The notes: a model not told the origin generated them from the letters alone. DNA of 64,000 nt from Leptidea sinapis (GCF_905404315.1 NC_066269.1:16374501-16438500); one strand, 5' to 3'; positions 10,566 through 21,440 are shown, counted from the stretch's first letter. Numbers and translations: made by a program.

Positions 10566-11215
10566 GTACACTAAAAAAACCCATTCGTCGTATCACCGCT
10601 TTTCGACAACACTTCCCTTAAAGCCTCACCTAGTATCGGAATACTGGGCATCAAAATCTCGAGCGATTGCCAATTCCGCGGTCAAGCTAAAATGGCGTCG
10701 AAGAAGCTGGGCATCATAAATAGAGCACGGCAGTTCTTGAAGCCAGCCCACTTTCTAGCGCTCTACAAAGCACAGGTCCGCCCACACATGGAGTATTGCT
10801 GTCATCTCTGGTCTGGCGCACCCCAGTATCCGCTCGATCCATTTAACCGCGGGCAACGCAGAGCAGCTCGAATTGTCAGGGTCCCAGTCCTTTTTTACGG
10901 CGTTTCGTAGAGACGTCGCTTTATTGTGTGTCTTCTACCACATTTATCACGGAGAGTGTTCCGAAGAGCTGTTTCACAGTTTTCAAGGAGCTTTCTCCCA
11001 TGTACTACAAAGCTGTGAAATGAGCTTCCTTGTGCGGTGTTTCCGGGACGATACGACATGGGTACCATCAAAAAAAGCGCTGACACCTTCTTAAAAAACC
11101 GGCAACGCTCCTGTGATTCCTCTGGTGTTACAATAGAATGTGGGCGGCAGTGATCACTTAACACCGGGGGGCTTCTGGTGTGTACGCTCGTTTGTCCTCC
11201 TTTTCAAAAATACAT
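10566..11215 (+). pseudogene. LINE-J 3' fragment (RT C-terminal region and tail)
   Basis: Matches the minus-strand LINE-J at 24.6-23.86 kb over its RT-distal coding part and 3' tail: SIGILGIKISSDCQFRG near 10,635, KMASKKLGIINRARQFLKPA from 10,689, QVRPHMEYCCHLWSGAPQY near 10,775. Two gaps relative to the 24-kb copy: one near 10,890 with a tttttta insertion, and one of about 110 bp near 10,978. Ends in the shared family D/LINE-J tail (gatcacttaacaccgggggg ... ctcgtttgtcctcc). Truncated at the 5' side, as is common for LINE insertions. Confidence 0.85.
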
Positions 11216-11234
11216 AATTCTATTTGCTTTTTTA

Positions 11235-11335
11235 CAGTATAATGAAAGGACCAGTGCGTCCTGTAAAATGGTTGATTAGGACATATTTAATTTTATGAGT
11301 AACGTCTCTTGGTAGAGAATATATCATGCCGGAGT
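11235..11335 (+). repeat. Inverted repeat arm 1 (partner at 13,205-13,300)
   Basis: The segment around ggacatatttaattttatga and taacgtctcttggtagagaa (11,278-11,320) matches the complement of 13,205-13,290 (tattctctaacaggagacgt ... aagaatatgtcctgatcaac). Arms of about 80-90 bp lie roughly 1.9 kb apart and enclose the family B SINE, the hammerhead-like motif and the Helitron. Could be terminal inverted repeats of an older DNA element that received these insertions. Confidence 0.5.
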
Positions 11336-11448
11336 TGGTAATTGTTCATCGTTTGTTTTTTGATAAACCTATTATTTTACGATAACAGCTATGAATCTGA
11401 AATTATTAATAATAAATGAATAATATTATTGGTTATCTTGAAATCATT

Positions 11449-11720
11449 TTGATGACCTATATAGCCCAGTGGTTAGGGATCCTGCCTACTGAGCTAGAGG
11501 TCCCGGTTTCGAATCCCGGCAGGTGCAAACATTTATAATATGAATATGGATGTTTGTTTCTGAGTCATGGATATATATATGTAATTAAGTACCTAAGTAT
11601 ATTGTATTAAATATATCGTTGTATTGTACCCAAAGTGGCTTTACCTAGTTTGTAACAAGATAATGTGTGTAATACTGTGTCAATACAATATGTTTATACT
11701 CGTATATTATATATCTTATT
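11449..11720 (+). mobile_element. Family B SINE copy 1 (tRNA-headed)
   Basis: The head contains TAGCCCAGTGG (fits the pol III A-box pattern TRGYNNANNNG) and TTTCGAATCCC (B-box-like), then a tRNA-unrelated body with 'gtttctgagtcatggatat' and 'atatcgttgtattgtaccc', and a tail 'gtgtcaatacaata'. Other copies: 39.42-39.73 (-), 39.88-40.98 (-, split), 44.37-44.62 (-), 45.49-45.79 (+), 60.33-60.59 (-). Confidence 0.8.
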
Positions 11721-11975
11721 TTAAAACCTTAACCTATGGTATCAGTTTTTAAATATTATGACAACAATGAGAGATTATTTGATATTCTAAACGAAAATTG
11801 ATGAGTGACGTTGAAAATCCAATATATAAAATTTTATAATGAATATATTTATTTATAAATTATTTTATTATATTAAAAAAATAATATTGTTGCTATATTA
11901 GTCTTTCAGATTATTTCAAATAAAAAAATACCTCAAATATATTTACATAGTGTTAACACATTTTTTTTTAATATC
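11721..11975. other. AT-rich stretch, nothing recognised
   Basis: AT-rich sequence between the family B SINE and the hammerhead-like motif; no frames or repeated units identified. Confidence 0.25.
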
Positions 11976-12062
11976 CGTCACGGTTCATCCGTGATGGTAC
12001 CGACTAGTTTCAGACCATTCAGAGGTCCTTCGTCAGGTGTAGTGAGTTAACGATAACGTCCC
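11975..12062 (-). ncRNA. Hammerhead-ribozyme-like motif (type I layout)
   Basis: On the minus strand: CTGACGA (12,036-12,030) fits the conserved CUGANGA box; one extra A; stem II GGACC/GGTCT (five pairs, one wobble) with a 7-nt loop; GAAA (12,011-12,008); a self-complementary ACTAGT stem III; and the triplet GTC (12,004-12,002), a preferred NUH cleavage site, at the expected place. Stem I can form only about four pairs with a bulge. A tiny palindromic stem III is the form described for Penelope-like retroelements and retrozymes, which cleave best as dimers. A truncated relative is at 62,250-62,278. The extra A after the first box is non-standard. Confidence 0.5.
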
Positions 12063-12122
12063 GTCTCACACTCAGACATGTAAGTTAAGCACATTTGAAT
12101 GAATAAAGTTAAATTAATATAC

Positions 12123-12138
12123 TATATATATATATATA
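12123..12138. repeat. TA dinucleotide microsatellite
   Basis: Eight uninterrupted TA units, just outside the hammerhead-like motif. Confidence 0.9.
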
Positions 12139-12271
12139 AGTACTACTAATACTATAAGTTAGTTTAATATACTACAATCAATATTAAATTGAAATTTGAT
12201 CAAATTGTACCACAGCAAGTGTTGAATTTTCAAATAACGCTTAACTAAAGTAAGATAGAATTATAATATAA

Positions 12272-13018
12272 CTAGCTGACCTGACAGACGTTGTTCTGTA
12301 GATAATAAAGAAAAATTATGTTTTATAGGAATTTGCCAATAATATTTCAAAATGATAATAATTATTTCGTAAAAAATGCTATATTTATTTATATTACTAT
12401 TATTTATTAAGTACAAAAAGGGCTTAATGGCTTATAATTTGACGCGATAAAGCGCAATTTTAAAATATATTTTTATTATTTTCTACGCAAAAAAAACGCT
12501 AAAATCATATCTTTTTAGGTTTCGAAACGCAACGCATATGGTTCGATTAAGAGAGACAAACTTATGCAAGGTCTGTAGAGCGTCATCTCTTTCTCACACC
12601 GCGGACCAAAGAGAAATTTGTTTCGTTCATTCTTCATAAGCGATCCAAGCGCCATTCAGTAAAAGGCACTTCATGGTACGAATTTTAGTGATTCAGTTTA
12701 GGTACCTAAACTAAACTGCATCGGAATCGCATCGCTTATTAAAAGTTGATGGTAGGCCCCCTGTTGTTATAATAATATTGTTTCACAGCGGAACTGTCAA
12801 ACTGTGCGTCACTTAATTCTCTCATGGTAAATAAGTCCATACAAAACAAATATTGAAAATAAAAATAATAATGGGTCCCAAATCGAAATAAAAACTATCC
12901 TTTCTCTCAAGTTGGCCCAAACTTGCACTCCATGAAGTAATCCCCATTAAAATCCGTTCATTAGTTTAGGAGTCCATCGCGGACAAACAACGTGTCATGT
13001 AATTTATTTATATTAAGA
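12272..13018 (-). mobile_element. Non-autonomous Helitron, 747 bp
   Basis: On the minus strand it begins TCTTAATATAAATAAATTAC (after A) and ends with a hairpin ACAGA-acaacg-TCTGT, then CAGGTCAGCTAG, followed by T. Start TC, 3' hairpin a few bases before CTAG, and insertion between A and T are the Helitron hallmarks. Near the 5' end lies 'ctcctaaactaatgaacgga', found in lepidopteran relatives. No Rep/helicase coding sequence. The 304-bp copy at 38,046 has the same termini. Confidence 0.8.
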
Positions 13019-14915
13019 TTTAAATTTATAAATCCATGTTCTTTTTTTCTCAAGCTTCTGTTTACAACACATTCAAAATAACTGACTGTTCTTACATCGG
13101 CCAATATGTCAATTTATCATAATATAAAAGTATATCCCTATAAATGGGAAGTTATGTCGGAGTAAATTATTCATGAAGATAATTTAGACTGTGTATTATT
13201 CGGACTCCGGCATGAAATATTCTCTAACAGGAGACGTTACTAATAAAATAAGAATATGTCCTGATCAACCATTTAACTGGACGAATTGTTTCTTTCATAA
13301 TTGGAGAATACAAATTATAACATAACATATGTAACCTATACATATAAATACAATATATATATATATATATTGCATACAAATTTATTACAATAGGAATACT
13401 ACAATAATTACTGTCTACTACAAATGTCACGAGGGGCTGCTGAAAACCAGTGGTGTGTTGGTGTCTCAAGTACTCAACACAACTTAACTGAATATTGATA
13501 TTTTAAATATTATATTGCTATTATTTATCTCTCTTTAATTAAGTATAAATAATTTTTTTTTCTTCCCTAATGTGATATAGTATTGTAAGATGTAATTTAT
13601 AGATAAGATAAGTGTGTGGCGTTAAATTATTGCTAATAAATATTTTTCTATTTCTAATATATGATTACGAGTAATTCCGACAACGCCCAGTACTTGCGTG
13701 TTCTAGTTTAACTTCACCGCCTAAAATTTTACCGATAGATTTATCAACATAATAATTATTGCTATAATTGTAACAGTGTATAATTACAATGAGTCAACGC
13801 TAGATAAAGCCATTTCTAGGTCAACCGCAATCGAAATAGGGCTTTGATGTATGTAATTAACCATTTTAATGAATTCCAGAATTCGCCACGACCCTCTAAT
13901 TTGGTTGAGAAGATATAATTTGTCACTGTTCCCTTTCAGAGGAGTCATTTACATTTCATCCCATTGTTATAATTCATTTTAGGTTGAATAATTGTTCGAA
14001 ATATTTATAAGTTTACCCATGAGATTTTATATTTTTTTAAGATAACCATAAGTTTAATGAGCAAATATAGCCAATTTGTTTCAATTTAAGTGCTCAGCTT
14101 ATTAAATAAAATAATTTATTGTATTAAAAGGATAAATTTCTATATGTTCGGTCATACTCATCCTAATATTGGCACTATTAAAGTTTGGATGACTTATGGT
14201 ACTTACCTATTACATTGTTTTAGTAACAAAACATTGCAAAGATATTCCTTTCTGAATTTTAAATTTATAAAATATTAAAAGAAAGTGTTTTTGATTACTT
14301 CTTGATGCTTTTGTGTACTTGGATTTCGGGCTATACAGATTACCAACCGTCGAAGCAACGCACGCACCGCTTCCATTATTTTTATATGTATGCCCTTAAT
14401 AAAGATAAAGGGATACAGAATTTGGAATTGGTTGTTCCTATCCTGTGAATACAGCTACTTAAATTCACATTTATTTATGAACAGACTAAATCTCATAAGA
14501 ACATGGATGTATTTGTAGATGAGAATAATAGAATCAATCAATTTCTATATAATCCTGAAGAGAAGTTTTTTAAATAATACATCTTTAATATTTATTTACT
14601 TACTAAATTCCTTCCAAACAGTCGCTGCCCACTTGAAATATTTCTTACCGTAATGAAGCCAATTAATTGTTTTGATGGATATCATAGAACATAAGAATAG
14701 GTGACTTTCCATTTCACGAGCATTTGATTGCATACTTAATATTTTCTGCCTTAGGAGATATCAAACTTATATCATTCGTCCAACTGACAAACGATTCAAC
14801 AAGATAATGTTGGTTGAATTTTATGCTTTATTTACTTTTAAATATATATTTTTATATAACATATATGCAATAATATTATAACAATAATATTATATGCAAA
14901 CGCAGAAATGGTCAC
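13019..14915. other. AT-rich DNA without recognised elements
   Basis: Contains an (AT)9 tract (13,353-13,370) and short open frames (for example 62 codons at 14,090) with no visible domain. At 13,225-13,280 a phrase similar to 11,250-11,320 occurs in reverse orientation (cctgtaaaatggttgattag versus its complement), with atgccgg flanks at 11,327 and 13,209, so these are the two ends of an inverted pair about 2 kb apart. Confidence 0.35.
13205..13300 (-). repeat. Inverted repeat arm 2 (partner at 11,235-11,335)
   Basis: Complement of the 11.25-11.33 kb arm, including 'aaccatttaactggacgaat' against 'gtcctgtaaaatggttgatt'. Outside limits of the pair are not fixed. Confidence 0.5.
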
Positions 14916-14917
14916 TA

Positions 14918-15250
14918 ACTATGGGCCTAATAAGGAAGCTAATGAGTTTGGTCGACAATGGTCGCTCAGAGGGCAATGGAGAGTGTTGTGCTCGTAGTTT
15001 CCCTGCGAGATTAAATCAGAAATGCTAACCAAAGTCACCAACATAGCCCAGCTGGTTGCAAAACTGAAGTGGCAGTGGGCAGGGCACACAGCTCTTAAGA
15101 AGACTGAAGTGTTGGTAGCCCCCCCCCAACATGGACCGATGATCTGGTCAAGATCGCCGGAAAAGGTTGGGTGAGGTCAGCGCCGGATCGATCGTCTTGG
15201 CGATATTTGGGGCAGGCCTTTGTCCAGCAGTGGACGTCTTACGTCTGAAG
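14918..15250 (+). pseudogene. RTE-clade LINE 3' fragment 1
   Basis: Sense-strand remnant of the RTE ORF2 C-terminus: phrases corresponding to the proteins' TKVTDI..IAQ, AKLKWQWAGH, TRWSDDLVKIAG and VQQWTS. Runs of C near 15,121 and small indels break the frame. Ends ttgatgataatatta, a relic of the TGA-repeat 3' end. Three reverse-oriented copies: 21.6, 27.87, 47.74 kb. Confidence 0.8.
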
Positions 15251-16160
15251 GTTTGATGATAATATTATATTTGCTGTGGTATTTACGGTAATTTGTAGTC
15301 AAAACAATTAGATATTGTTTAATCCATATGGAATTTCAACTTATTGAGTGTATGTAGATTTTTTAAATTTTACTTCAAATTTTGATGACAATATCAAGAG
15401 ATGGTTTCACAGATAATAATATCTACAATATATTTATCATATTTGAATTTATATTTTCCTAGAAAAAAAAGTGAACTAAAATTGTTTCTAATACATTTAT
15501 AAGCTATTTAAAACACAAAATCTCAAAATAAAACATGCTGCTTATAAAAACAGAAAATTCTAAATATTTTCAATGAAGAGATTCGTTATGTTGTCCTCTG
15601 GGGTAAATTATCCTCAATATTGTTTGAAAAAGTTTAATATGATACACCTGTCAGGTTTAACAGTGTGTTGTAACATTAAGGGTTGTAACGTGAGGGAATT
15701 CGATTTCATTCGTTGTTTTAAATAATTATAAATTACGTGAATCGGACTTATGATGTTGGTGCTCCCTGTATTTTGAAAATGTTACAGGATTAAATTGGAT
15801 TTTACTACAAACGACCAACGGAAATAAATTATTTTTATTTTACATAATAATAGAATTATGTTCAACTCTCTTTGAATCACAACTATAAATGACTAAAGAA
15901 TATGCTACTTTTTTTTGAGAGGAGGAAAATACATTTACGTATTGAAGACTCCGCGTCCCATATGTCGACCAGAGCCTGCTGCTCGCTAGGCTGGATGGAG
16001 AGAAGATTACTAACGATCTAATATATCTGTTAGTCCAATGGACTCTAGGTTTGAAGACACTTCTGATATAGGTATGTGTTTGTAAATATGTGTGAAGGTA
16101 TGTGTATAATTGTGTATACTACTCATTTTGCATGTGTGTGATTCGTGATGTGAGTGTGAG
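15251..16160. other. AT-rich DNA with a TG-rich tract at the right
   Basis: The 15,533-15,590 piece (gcttataaaaacagaaaatt ... cgttatg) recurs as an insert inside the family A copy at 22.63 kb. A purine/pyrimidine TG-rich tract lies at 16,060-16,165. No gene recognised. Confidence 0.35.
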
Positions 16161-16302
16161 TGGTGTTACATGATTTCAGGACGAGGACCATCTCGTCGGG
16201 CTTCTAACAAAGTTTGTGAATTGTATTATATAAGGTTGTGGCCACTGGAAATCGTCAAAGTGACGAGTGGCAGCGGTTTGTTGTATATGGCCGCGCCTAC
16301 GT

Positions 16303-16620
16303 CTACGAGGGGCGGTGTGGTTGGTTTGTTGTTGGTGTCTGTGATGGTGTTGGTGTCACGTTCGCGATGGTAATATAGTCGTCCGGTTCAACTAGTACGT
16401 GTCGAGGTTGCCTCTGTTTGTTCAGACTGTGGTCTAGTGGGGTGTAAGCACATGCCTCCCTCACCAAGATATTAGGGTACTCGGCTGCCTTATCAAAGTA
16501 GCGTCGCGATATCTCCTTGAAGTGTTGAGCGTTGGTCGGCAGCTCAAGATCGCGATGGAGATCTAGAATATACTACACTCTAACGAATGGTAGTAACTGC
16601 GCGACAATGCTTGCGGAAAT
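16303..16620 (-). pseudogene. Jockey-type LINE ORF2 C-terminal relic
   Basis: Minus strand reads LHRDLELPTNAQHFKEISR, then RYFDKAAEYPNILVREACAY, then TPLDHSLNKQRQPRHVLVE, ending at a TAG (16,305-16,303). The pattern 'L..DL.VP....HFK..AERYFDKA..HPNPLVREA..Y' is the C-terminus of jockey/X-type polyproteins. Only about 85 codons are present; sequence upstream of 16,565 has stops. GC-rich compared with its surroundings. Not part of LINE-S next door, whose own C-terminus differs. Confidence 0.65.
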
Positions 16621-16639
16621 ATGGTAAGGTTAGCAAGCG

Positions 16640-18265
16640 TGCTAACCGGAGTTTTGTTTATATATTTATTATATTAACCTGTAAACTTACAGTTTTACCC
16701 AAAGCGTTTACAAGCTAGTCCCAAAAATACAATTAATATAATAAAATTAGATTTTAAATTAAAGATAAAATAAATAATGATAAAATAATACAAAAAAGGC
16801 AAGTTATATGAAATCAAATAATGTCCATAGCGCCAAATAATCAAATAAAATAAGTCCAAAGTTTTAAGTCAATAATTAAATTAAATAAAAAAGTTATTAA
16901 TATATAATTCAAGTACTATGTAACATAATATGCATTTCATTTACAATCGTTTGAAATTTGTCCGCAAATAAATCAATGTCACACTGAGTGAGCAAGTCGC
17001 CGATCAGACGTAATGCTCGAATAGTAGGAGCGTTCTCCGCATGTCGGGTGCGCGTGACGGGCCGCTCCAGTAGACGCGGCCGACGCCGTGGAGCCATCGC
17101 CCCCGCCGTATCACGGGAGATACGATTTGGTACCAATAAACCAACTTGAGCAAGGATTTGCGGACACTCTAATTTATTTCGTATTATGGAGAGATAATGC
17201 ACCACTAACAGCATCTTTCTCCTGAACGAAAGCCTCTCAAGCTCTACCATCCCATACACAAATAAGGAAGGGTATAAATATGGGTAATATCCGAAGGTCC
17301 TCTTATAGAGCCAGCGGGCAAATTTACGCTGCGTTTTCTCAATCATGAGGGTGTATTTATCCTCATAGGGATCCCAGATAGTAGCGCAATACTCAAGTTT
17401 GCTCCGCACGTAAGCATAATATAATACCTTCTCTACCTTAACATCGCTAAATTGAGAAGCATTCCTAATAATGCATCCTAGTACTCTATTCACTGTTTTA
17501 CAGGTAGTTATAATATGCAGATGAAAATTTAATTTATTATCTAATGTTAGTCCTAGATCGCAAATGTCATAAACTCTTTCCATAGGGGCGTCAAATATAT
17601 TATAAGCTACGGTGATCGGCAGTCGTTTCCTTGAAAATGTTAAAACCTTATACTCATCAGAGTTGAAAGGGAGGCGATTAGCCTGGCTCCACAGAGATAC
17701 GGCATCGATATCCGCTTGTAGAGCTTCGGTATCACTGTTATCTGCAATACTCTGAAATAGTTTCAGGTCGTCAGCAAACAATAAGCACTTGGAGGTTTGG
17801 ACCGTTTCCGGAAGGTCATTTATCATTATTAAAAATAACGTAGGTCCAACGGTACTTCCCTGACTTACGCCAGACCTCGTGTAAAAATATTCAGAATCGT
17901 ATCCATTCACCTTTACAAATTGCCGCCTATTGGTAAGATATGATGCAAATAATCGGAGTAGGTTGTCAGTAAACCCCATCACAGCTAGTTTACGCAGTAA
18001 GATGTCATTGTCAACAAGATCGAAAGCTTTTTGAAAGTCAAAATAGGCAGCATCTACTTGTCGACCCGCATCCATTTCCGCATAAACACAGTCTACTGAT
18101 GCGGTGAGATTTGTACTTGTTGACCATGCTTTCCGAAACCCATGCTGAACAATGCTAAGTTCCCTACCAACCTGGCTGATAATTTTATTGTTTAGAATAA
18201 TTTCAAAAAAATTTGCGAAAACTGATAACACTGCTATCGTTGCTCTGGTAGGAAGCCTAACTTTA
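16640..18265 (-). mobile_element. LINE-S, 5'-truncated
   Basis: Coding part 18,260-16,909 plus a 3' UTR running to about 16,650. The 5' cut is within RT, at the stretch equivalent to NYRPI. A second, much more decayed copy lies at 36.29-36.73 kb. No target-site duplication was identified. Confidence 0.75.
16909..18231 (-). CDS. LINE-S partial ORF2: reverse transcriptase and C-terminal domain
   Basis: 440 continuous codons. RT marks in order: FRKAWSTSTN (residue about 33), YFDFQKAFDLVDND (about 63), GVSQGSTVGPTLFLIMINDL (about 124), LLFADDLKLF (about 153) with both catalytic Asp intact, then a thumb/C-terminal domain with VRSKLEYCATIWDPY and YKRTFGYYPYLYP. The first Met is just the first one after the truncation; homology reaches about ten codons further upstream. 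Such proteins reverse-transcribe the element at the nicked target. Lack of endonuclease and of RT motifs 0-2 means the copy is dead, but the frame is undamaged, so the insertion is probably recent. Clade not assigned (CR1/jockey group likely). Confidence 0.8.
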   Translation of the reverse strand: MLSVFANFFEIILNNKIISQVGRELSIVQHGFRKAWSTSTNLTASVDCVYAEMDAGRQVDAAYFDFQKAFDLVDNDILLRKLAVMGFTDNLLRLFASYLTNRRQFVKVNGYDSEYFYTRSGVSQGSTVGPTLFLIMINDLPETVQTSKCLLFADDLKLFQSIADNSDTEALQADIDAVSLWSQANRLPFNSDEYKVLTFSRKRLPITVAYNIFDAPMERVYDICDLGLTLDNKLNFHLHIITTCKTVNRVLGCIIRNASQFSDVKVEKVLYYAYVRSKLEYCATIWDPYEDKYTLMIEKTQRKFARWLYKRTFGYYPYLYPSLFVYGMVELERLSFRRKMLLVVHYLSIIRNKLECPQILAQVGLLVPNRISRDTAGAMAPRRRPRLLERPVTRTRHAENAPTIRALRLIGDLLTQCDIDLFADKFQTIVNEMHIMLHST

Positions 18266-19020
18266 AGGTATCTTATATTTAATTATATTATTTTAGGCGT
18301 CAAGTACATTAGAACACTTACAGCTTCAATGGCTAAAGTTGGTATAATTTCAATAATAACATAAGAACATTGTTGTATGGAGTTTGTGTTCATTGAAGGG
18401 TTTCTCGAATGAACATTAGGCCAAATAGGAAAATTTACAAACACAGTGATAAGATTTCATATTATTTTATTTATTTGGAGAAAAAAATTTAACAATTTTC
18501 TAAAATCTAGGTACATATAAGTGGCTTATAATATATTATGCTAAAACAATTGTTCCTTAGAAATTTCTTACAAAAATTTAAAGTATCTAATGTGACAATG
18601 ACAGTTTAATTAACTAACCATTATTGAAAAAGAACATTAAAAAAAGACTAATGTAATAGAATTTATAAGCTTCATTTTAGATCATGTATTGCAGTAATTC
18701 TCTTGTTTATTATATATTTAAATTGTGCTTATGTTATTATTTTAAAATCTAATTCTAATCTTAGATTTATATTAAAACTTAGATTTTTTAGAACATTTAT
18801 AATGGAAATAACATACGTTGTGTAAGAAAATTAAATAAAAGGTAATGTAACCAAAGAGTTAGAAATTATATAAGTTTTCGCTTCGATTTTGAATTTCATT
18901 ATCAGGCACCTTTTCTAAATATAGTGAGGTTTCTAAATACTCCTTATTAAACTTTATTTAATTAAGTATATAACCGTCAAATTTAGTGTATGTTTATTAA
19001 ATAAGTTTCATTTCAGTCAG
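18266..19020. other. AT-rich DNA, nothing recognised
   Basis: No frames, repeated units or folds noted. Confidence 0.3.
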
Positions 19021-19200
19021 GCTTATGACGCACGCAGGCTGTTTTAATTAATTATCCATTATATTTTCATACTACTCTGTTATTAATTAAACATACATTT
19101 TGTAGCAGGTGGGTAATCAATTAGTCTCATGTCCGCTTCAGGAACTCAAGCTGCTCTGAACTTATTCAATGGCAATATGATACTTTTATGTATGAAAAGG
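19020..19200 (+). repeat. Repeat G copy 1
   Basis: About 170 bp shared with 52,000-52,180 in the opposite orientation, including GCAGGTGGGTAATCAATTAG and TCTCATGTCCGCTTC and a flanking 'ttaattaattatc'. Unidentified family; no terminal repeats found. Confidence 0.65.
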
Positions 19201-19445
19201 AGCAATTATAAAAGTATGATAATATTGTAGTGGATTGTTCGATCATTTCAGTAAGTTTGTTGAGGTAAGGATTTGAGAATGGTGACAGCAACCCCTTAAA
19301 TCATTTATACGTCTAGTTAGATTATCACAGCTGCAAAAACGACGAAAAATTGAGGTGGACTGTTAGCCTCTATTTTGAGCAATACACGCACACTTATACA
19401 AGTGACATAAAAATCGCGAGTGTAAGACGTAGCTTGTCACGTACA

Positions 19446-19475
19446 CTAAACTTATAAACAGGTTTATAAGTTTAG
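19446..19475. repeat. 14-bp perfect spaced palindrome
   Basis: CTAAACTTATAAAC and GTTTATAAGTTTAG separated by AG. Too tight for a 2-nt hairpin loop, so a 12-bp stem is the realistic fold. Confidence 0.8.
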
Positions 19476-20610
19476 CGTGCGTGGGCCTGTTTTCATCATT
19501 TGTCTAGCAGCAAAAGGCTCTATTTAGACGTAGAAATTATCTAAGAGTAACCTCTTTTGAACGACAACCATAGTAAGAATTGTAATAGAACTGTGCTTTG
19601 GACCACTTCAGAACACTCCAGTCATACCGGTAATTATGAACCAAAAGAAAAGGAATCGTCCGAAAAATCATTATTAGTGTATGCGTTACAAATATTGGAG
19701 AATAAAATCAAGCTGTGAATGTTACATACATTTTGTATCAGATTTAAATGCCAATTTATTTAATCCTTATTTCAACCATTTTATCGAAACAAACTCACAC
19801 ATGTCCCCTTTCAATTTAAATTGGGAGAATTTCATTCATTTGTATAACATAAGTTTACTTCAACATGAAATTGTTAAACTTACACAAACTAAGAAGAAAA
19901 TGTATCCTTTACAAGCTCCCAAGAAAATATATACTTTAAATTTGTTTGCATACTTGTAACTATAAAAGTTTTCTCGTATATTTTTATAGAGAAAATAATG
20001 CGGTCTGATATGATTTATGGCAAGTTTAAAACTGCACTAATATTTCTACATTTATATCCTTATTTTGTTTGAAACTTTGAAACATTATGACTTACAAAGT
20101 CTAGCACAATACAATCTCCTTCTATACTATACTTGTACTGTATTTTTTATATTTTTATTCAGCTCTATAACCCTGAGAGACAACATAAGACCAGATTTTA
20201 AAACGTTTGAAATATAATTTGCATGATTTACTATAACATTTCCAAATGTAAATCGTAATATAAATAATCGTAAATATAGATCGGAGGAGTTACATTTTTC
20301 TCTTTTCTAAGCAGATCTCTCCTAACAGAGTTATAAGCACTTTTCCCAACTTATTTTAGTAGAGATCACCAGGGATACTGTCCAAAAAAGTAAGCCCAGT
20401 ATAGACTCATGCTTCGCAACTATATTTGCAACCGACACTCAATTGAGTTGGGATTAATTTACTCAAGTAATGTCAACAGGAAATGAGGAATAAGTGTTAT
20501 ATTATAGAAACAAGGCGTCAAAAGGTGCAACCCATGGTTATAGAACAAATACGACCATTTTTTTCATAAAATGTATCCTATAAGTTTGTGCAGTCAATCT
20601 AGATGACAAA
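19476..20610. other. AT-rich DNA, nothing recognised
   Basis: Holds a 92-codon open frame (19,681-19,959, +) that starts with ATG but has no recognisable domain or homologous copy; I do not call it a gene. Confidence 0.3.
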
Positions 20611-20620
20611 GCAGCGATGA

Positions 20621-20745
20621 CTAGTGGGGAAGATGTTTTACTTACTCACAGCCGCTCTCTAAACCTGCATGATACAACGCTAGCAGGGAAGATGTTCTAC
20701 TTACCCGGGACAGCGTGCTAAACCTGTATGATAAGCCGCTAGTAA
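20621..20745. repeat. 59-bp tandem duplication (2 units plus a start of a third)
   Basis: Units begin at 20,621, 20,680 and 20,739 with CTAGYRRGGAAGATGTT-like sequence, and share CTAAACCTG.ATGATA near the end. Internal divergence is high, so this is old. Confidence 0.6.
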
Positions 20746-20766
20746 GGATAATATTCGTACCATCGT

Positions 20767-21290
20767 ACTCAAATCTAAATCAAATTCAAATATTTTTATT
20801 CAAAATAGGAATCAAAATCACTAATTGAACGACAAAAACTACTACCACCCATTTTTTTATTTATTTTGTTATATGATTATGTACAAAATATTAACACTAA
20901 AATAGATTATAAAAACTACACACGTTTGACCTCAATGCATTATGTTACAAAATAAATAAATTACATACAATTACTAATATCTATAAAAAAGTCACAATCG
21001 GCTACAAGTACATTACTAACATATTAATACCTACAAGAAATCAACTACAGATAATATGCATACATTCAAATTGCCTGCCTCAGACCTGAGAAGAACGGAC
21101 GCAAGAAACTCAGCGGGATTTTTTTATAATATATTATCAAGTATTAACAACACATAAAATAGGCCATATTTTATACAAACTTTTAGGAGCTTTCTAACCA
21201 GCAAATGCTGTCCATTTTCAAAGTCGTTCATTCTAAATGAGTTCAACTTAAATACTTGATTGACCGATAAACAGTGTGATAATATATCAT
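20767..21290 (-). repeat. LINE 3' tail, reverse orientation
   Basis: Starts TCAAATTCAAATATTTTTAT and contains the phrase GCCTCAGACCTGAGAAGAA (21,079) and AAACTCAGCGGGATTTTTTT; the same two segments occur at 36,020-36,110 and 36,743-36,790. Read on the minus strand this is a LINE 3' UTR. Coding sequence not identified. Confidence 0.5.
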
Positions 21291-21299
21291 ACGCTATAA

Positions 21300-21440
21300 C
21301 CGAGATTATTAGTCAATAAAAATGCAATTACTATCTCAATTAGCCAATGTCATGCTTCCAATATCACGACAACTTCAAATGTCTTTTGGAAGCGGTCCAA
21401 TAGTACTGTTTATATTCAATTTACGAGAGACTTGGCTTTT
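21300..21440 (+). repeat. Repeat E copy 1
   Basis: Shares GTCAATAAAAATGCAATTA-like start, ATATCACGACAACTTCAA, and AGTACTGTTTATATT with copies at 30,999 and 32,808. More diverged than those two. Identity of the element unknown. Confidence 0.65.

Noticed and set aside
19681..19959. 92-codon gene
   Set aside because: No recognisable features, no neighbouring exon signals, AT-rich composition like its flanks.
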